This document shows positions 20,031 to 20,937 of a stretch of 20,937 nucleotides of DNA, in pieces. Numbering within the stretch: position 1 is the stretch's first letter; each line of letters starts with the position of its first letter. Origin of the DNA: Botryllus schlosseri (lineage: Eukaryota; Chordata; Ascidiacea; Stolidobranchia; Styelidae); assembly GCA_000444245.1 (NCBI GenBank), contig ATSW01015660.1, positions 1-20,937 on the forward strand, in the 5' to 3' direction. The notes under the pieces were generated by a model. The model did not search any database. It was not told the origin of the DNA and saw nothing but the letters and a program-made list of their open reading frames with translations. Position numbers and translations under genes: made by a program.

Positions 20031-20549
20031 TCAAAGTCCAATNGGTCNTTTCGGGACTTNAGTATTGGAAACATTTCNCGATNTAATCGCGCTCGAGGAC
20101 CACTCGACTATAATAAACGATNTAATAATTGNATGTGNTATATTCAGGGTCAAATCAAGGTTGACTATAACAACAATCGGGCACGGTCTCATANCCTGTG
20201 GTTCGAACCAGATGNACACATCCCGAATTCACATCTGCGATTGGCAATACGGGGAAATTAATGCTATTGGATTTTGTGTTAGTGCTTTGTGTGACTAAGT
20301 AAGTCAACTGCGAATGGGATGCATATATCTGCTTACATTGAATTCAGTACTAAACCCAGTTATTAATTTTTCGATGAATGTATTCCAAACAAAGCAACTT
20401 ATATTATATAACGTTCATGGGAGGTTGTGGACCAAAACACTAGATAGTATGGTATCATCCTTCATGATACGATGAAGAAATATTATAACGATTTCATTTT
20501 GTAGCTCTCAAATACAAGTATATTTAGTTATTCCTTTCGTACACAAAGC
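20031..20549. other. No gene recognised; cluster of ambiguous bases
   Basis: Ten N calls fall between 20043 and 20215, so any reading here is unreliable. A GGTTCGAACC word at 20200-20209 looks like a tRNA B box but has no A box at the right distance. The rest is AT-rich with no supported coding frame. Confidence 0.5.
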
Positions 20550-20663
20550 CTATTTCATGTACAAGGGGCTCTCACTCTCAAAAGGGATATACAGGACAGT
20601 GCCTCCTTCTTCGATTTCTACACGCTGTGCGCTGCAGGATATAATACGTATAGTTCGGAACAT
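20550..20663 (-). CDS. Candidate short terminal exon or small ORF (unrecognised)
   Basis: A minus-strand frame of 37 codons runs from an ATG at 20663 to a stop at 20550-20552. Its second half reads RVEIEEGG then TVLYIPFESESPLYMK, a balanced composition unlike the noise around it. A splice-acceptor-like TATATCCTGCAG ends at 20632, so the real coding part may be 20631-20550, as a last exon beginning in phase 2. It could join to the open segment at 20772-20936, but no canonical GTRAGT donor is visible there. No family is recognised. Confidence 0.25.
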   Translation of the reverse strand: MFRTIRIISCSAQRVEIEEGGTVLYIPFESESPLYMK

Positions 20664-20771
20664 TTTGTTGAAAATAACCCTAGCAAGCGTGGCGGTAGTG
20701 TTTTAACGGGAAATTGGCGATCTAAAAGTACGCGCAATTCATTTTAAATGAATTATAATAACCCACTACAT

Positions 20772-20936
20772 TTATGAAAACATAGGTAGCAAACGTCGCC
20801 GCGTGGCGCGACCAAACATTTCGAGATTTGACATGTTTTGTGGAATGTTTATTTGCTCTGAATACTCATTAAGGATATCTCCTACTACTGCATCATCTAC
20901 TGCGAAGCCATTTTTCTTCAGCGCCTCCCATATCGC
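20772..20936 (-). CDS. Partial coding segment running off the right edge (unrecognised)
   Basis: On the minus strand a frame is open from the window edge for 54 codons to a TAA at 20772-20774. The first residues are AIWEALKKNGFAVDDAVVGD, then ILNEYSEQINIPQNMSNLEM. It has an amphipathic, charged, protein-like composition and GC-containing codons, whereas the two alternative frames carry stops. It may be an internal or terminal exon of a gene lying to the right. No start is in the window, and I cannot assign a family. Being so short, it could still be chance. Confidence 0.35.
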   Translation of the reverse strand, partial: AIWEALKKNGFAVDDAVVGDILNEYSEQINIPQNMSNLEMFGRATRRRLLPMFS

Positions 20937-20937
20937 C

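Noticed and set aside
20195-20215. GGTTCGAACC as part of a tRNA gene
   Set aside because: There is no A box at a suitable distance and no cloverleaf could be drawn. Nearby N bases make the sequence unreliable.

Overview
The window looks like animal nuclear DNA. It holds one convincing protein gene, an endosomal CLC chloride/proton exchanger, set in AT-rich, gene-poor sequence crowded with short non-autonomous DNA transposons. The animal cannot be named from this. A bilaterian, possibly a non-vertebrate deuterostome such as a tunicate, fits the CLC sequence, the hAT-type repeats and the intron-poor coding region, but that is a weak inference. Scattered single N calls suggest a draft or polymorphic assembly.

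Layout: 1-529 has no recognisable feature. 530-1711 is a hAT-type element with a second hAT-type element inside it; both have perfect 8-bp target duplications. 1866-2060 is a degenerate tandem array of about 48 bp period. 4099-4946 is another hAT-type element. 5109-8500 is a composite: a hAT-type element interrupted by a 1.6-kb long-armed foldback element and by a 0.95-kb TA-flanked element with repeated AAGATGAGACA motifs. 8790-8902 is a hAT right-end remnant, and 9199-9518 is a small intact-looking hAT MITE.

The CLC-3/4/5 gene occupies 10872-13208 (+) as one very large coding exon. It begins at a good 3' splice site and runs through the whole channel and both CBS domains to the conserved C-terminus. 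A CTCF-consensus-like word lies about 0.6 kb upstream. Downstream are a putative 3' UTR, an interrupted hAT element (13792-14512), a repeat body present twice in direct orientation (about 14950-16125 and 19268-20030), a TAATCG-rich tract, and a roughly 2-kb hAT element rich in GACTCC hexamers (16819-18882) with another hAT element inside. A possible tRNA-derived SINE head lies at 19112-19175.

At the right edge the minus strand shows two short open segments, one preceded by a splice-acceptor-like sequence. They may be the last exons of a gene that lies mostly beyond the window. No rRNA, CRISPR array, retrovirus-like element or reverse transcriptase was seen. The main biological story is repeated insertion of hAT-like elements into one another around a strongly conserved transporter gene.
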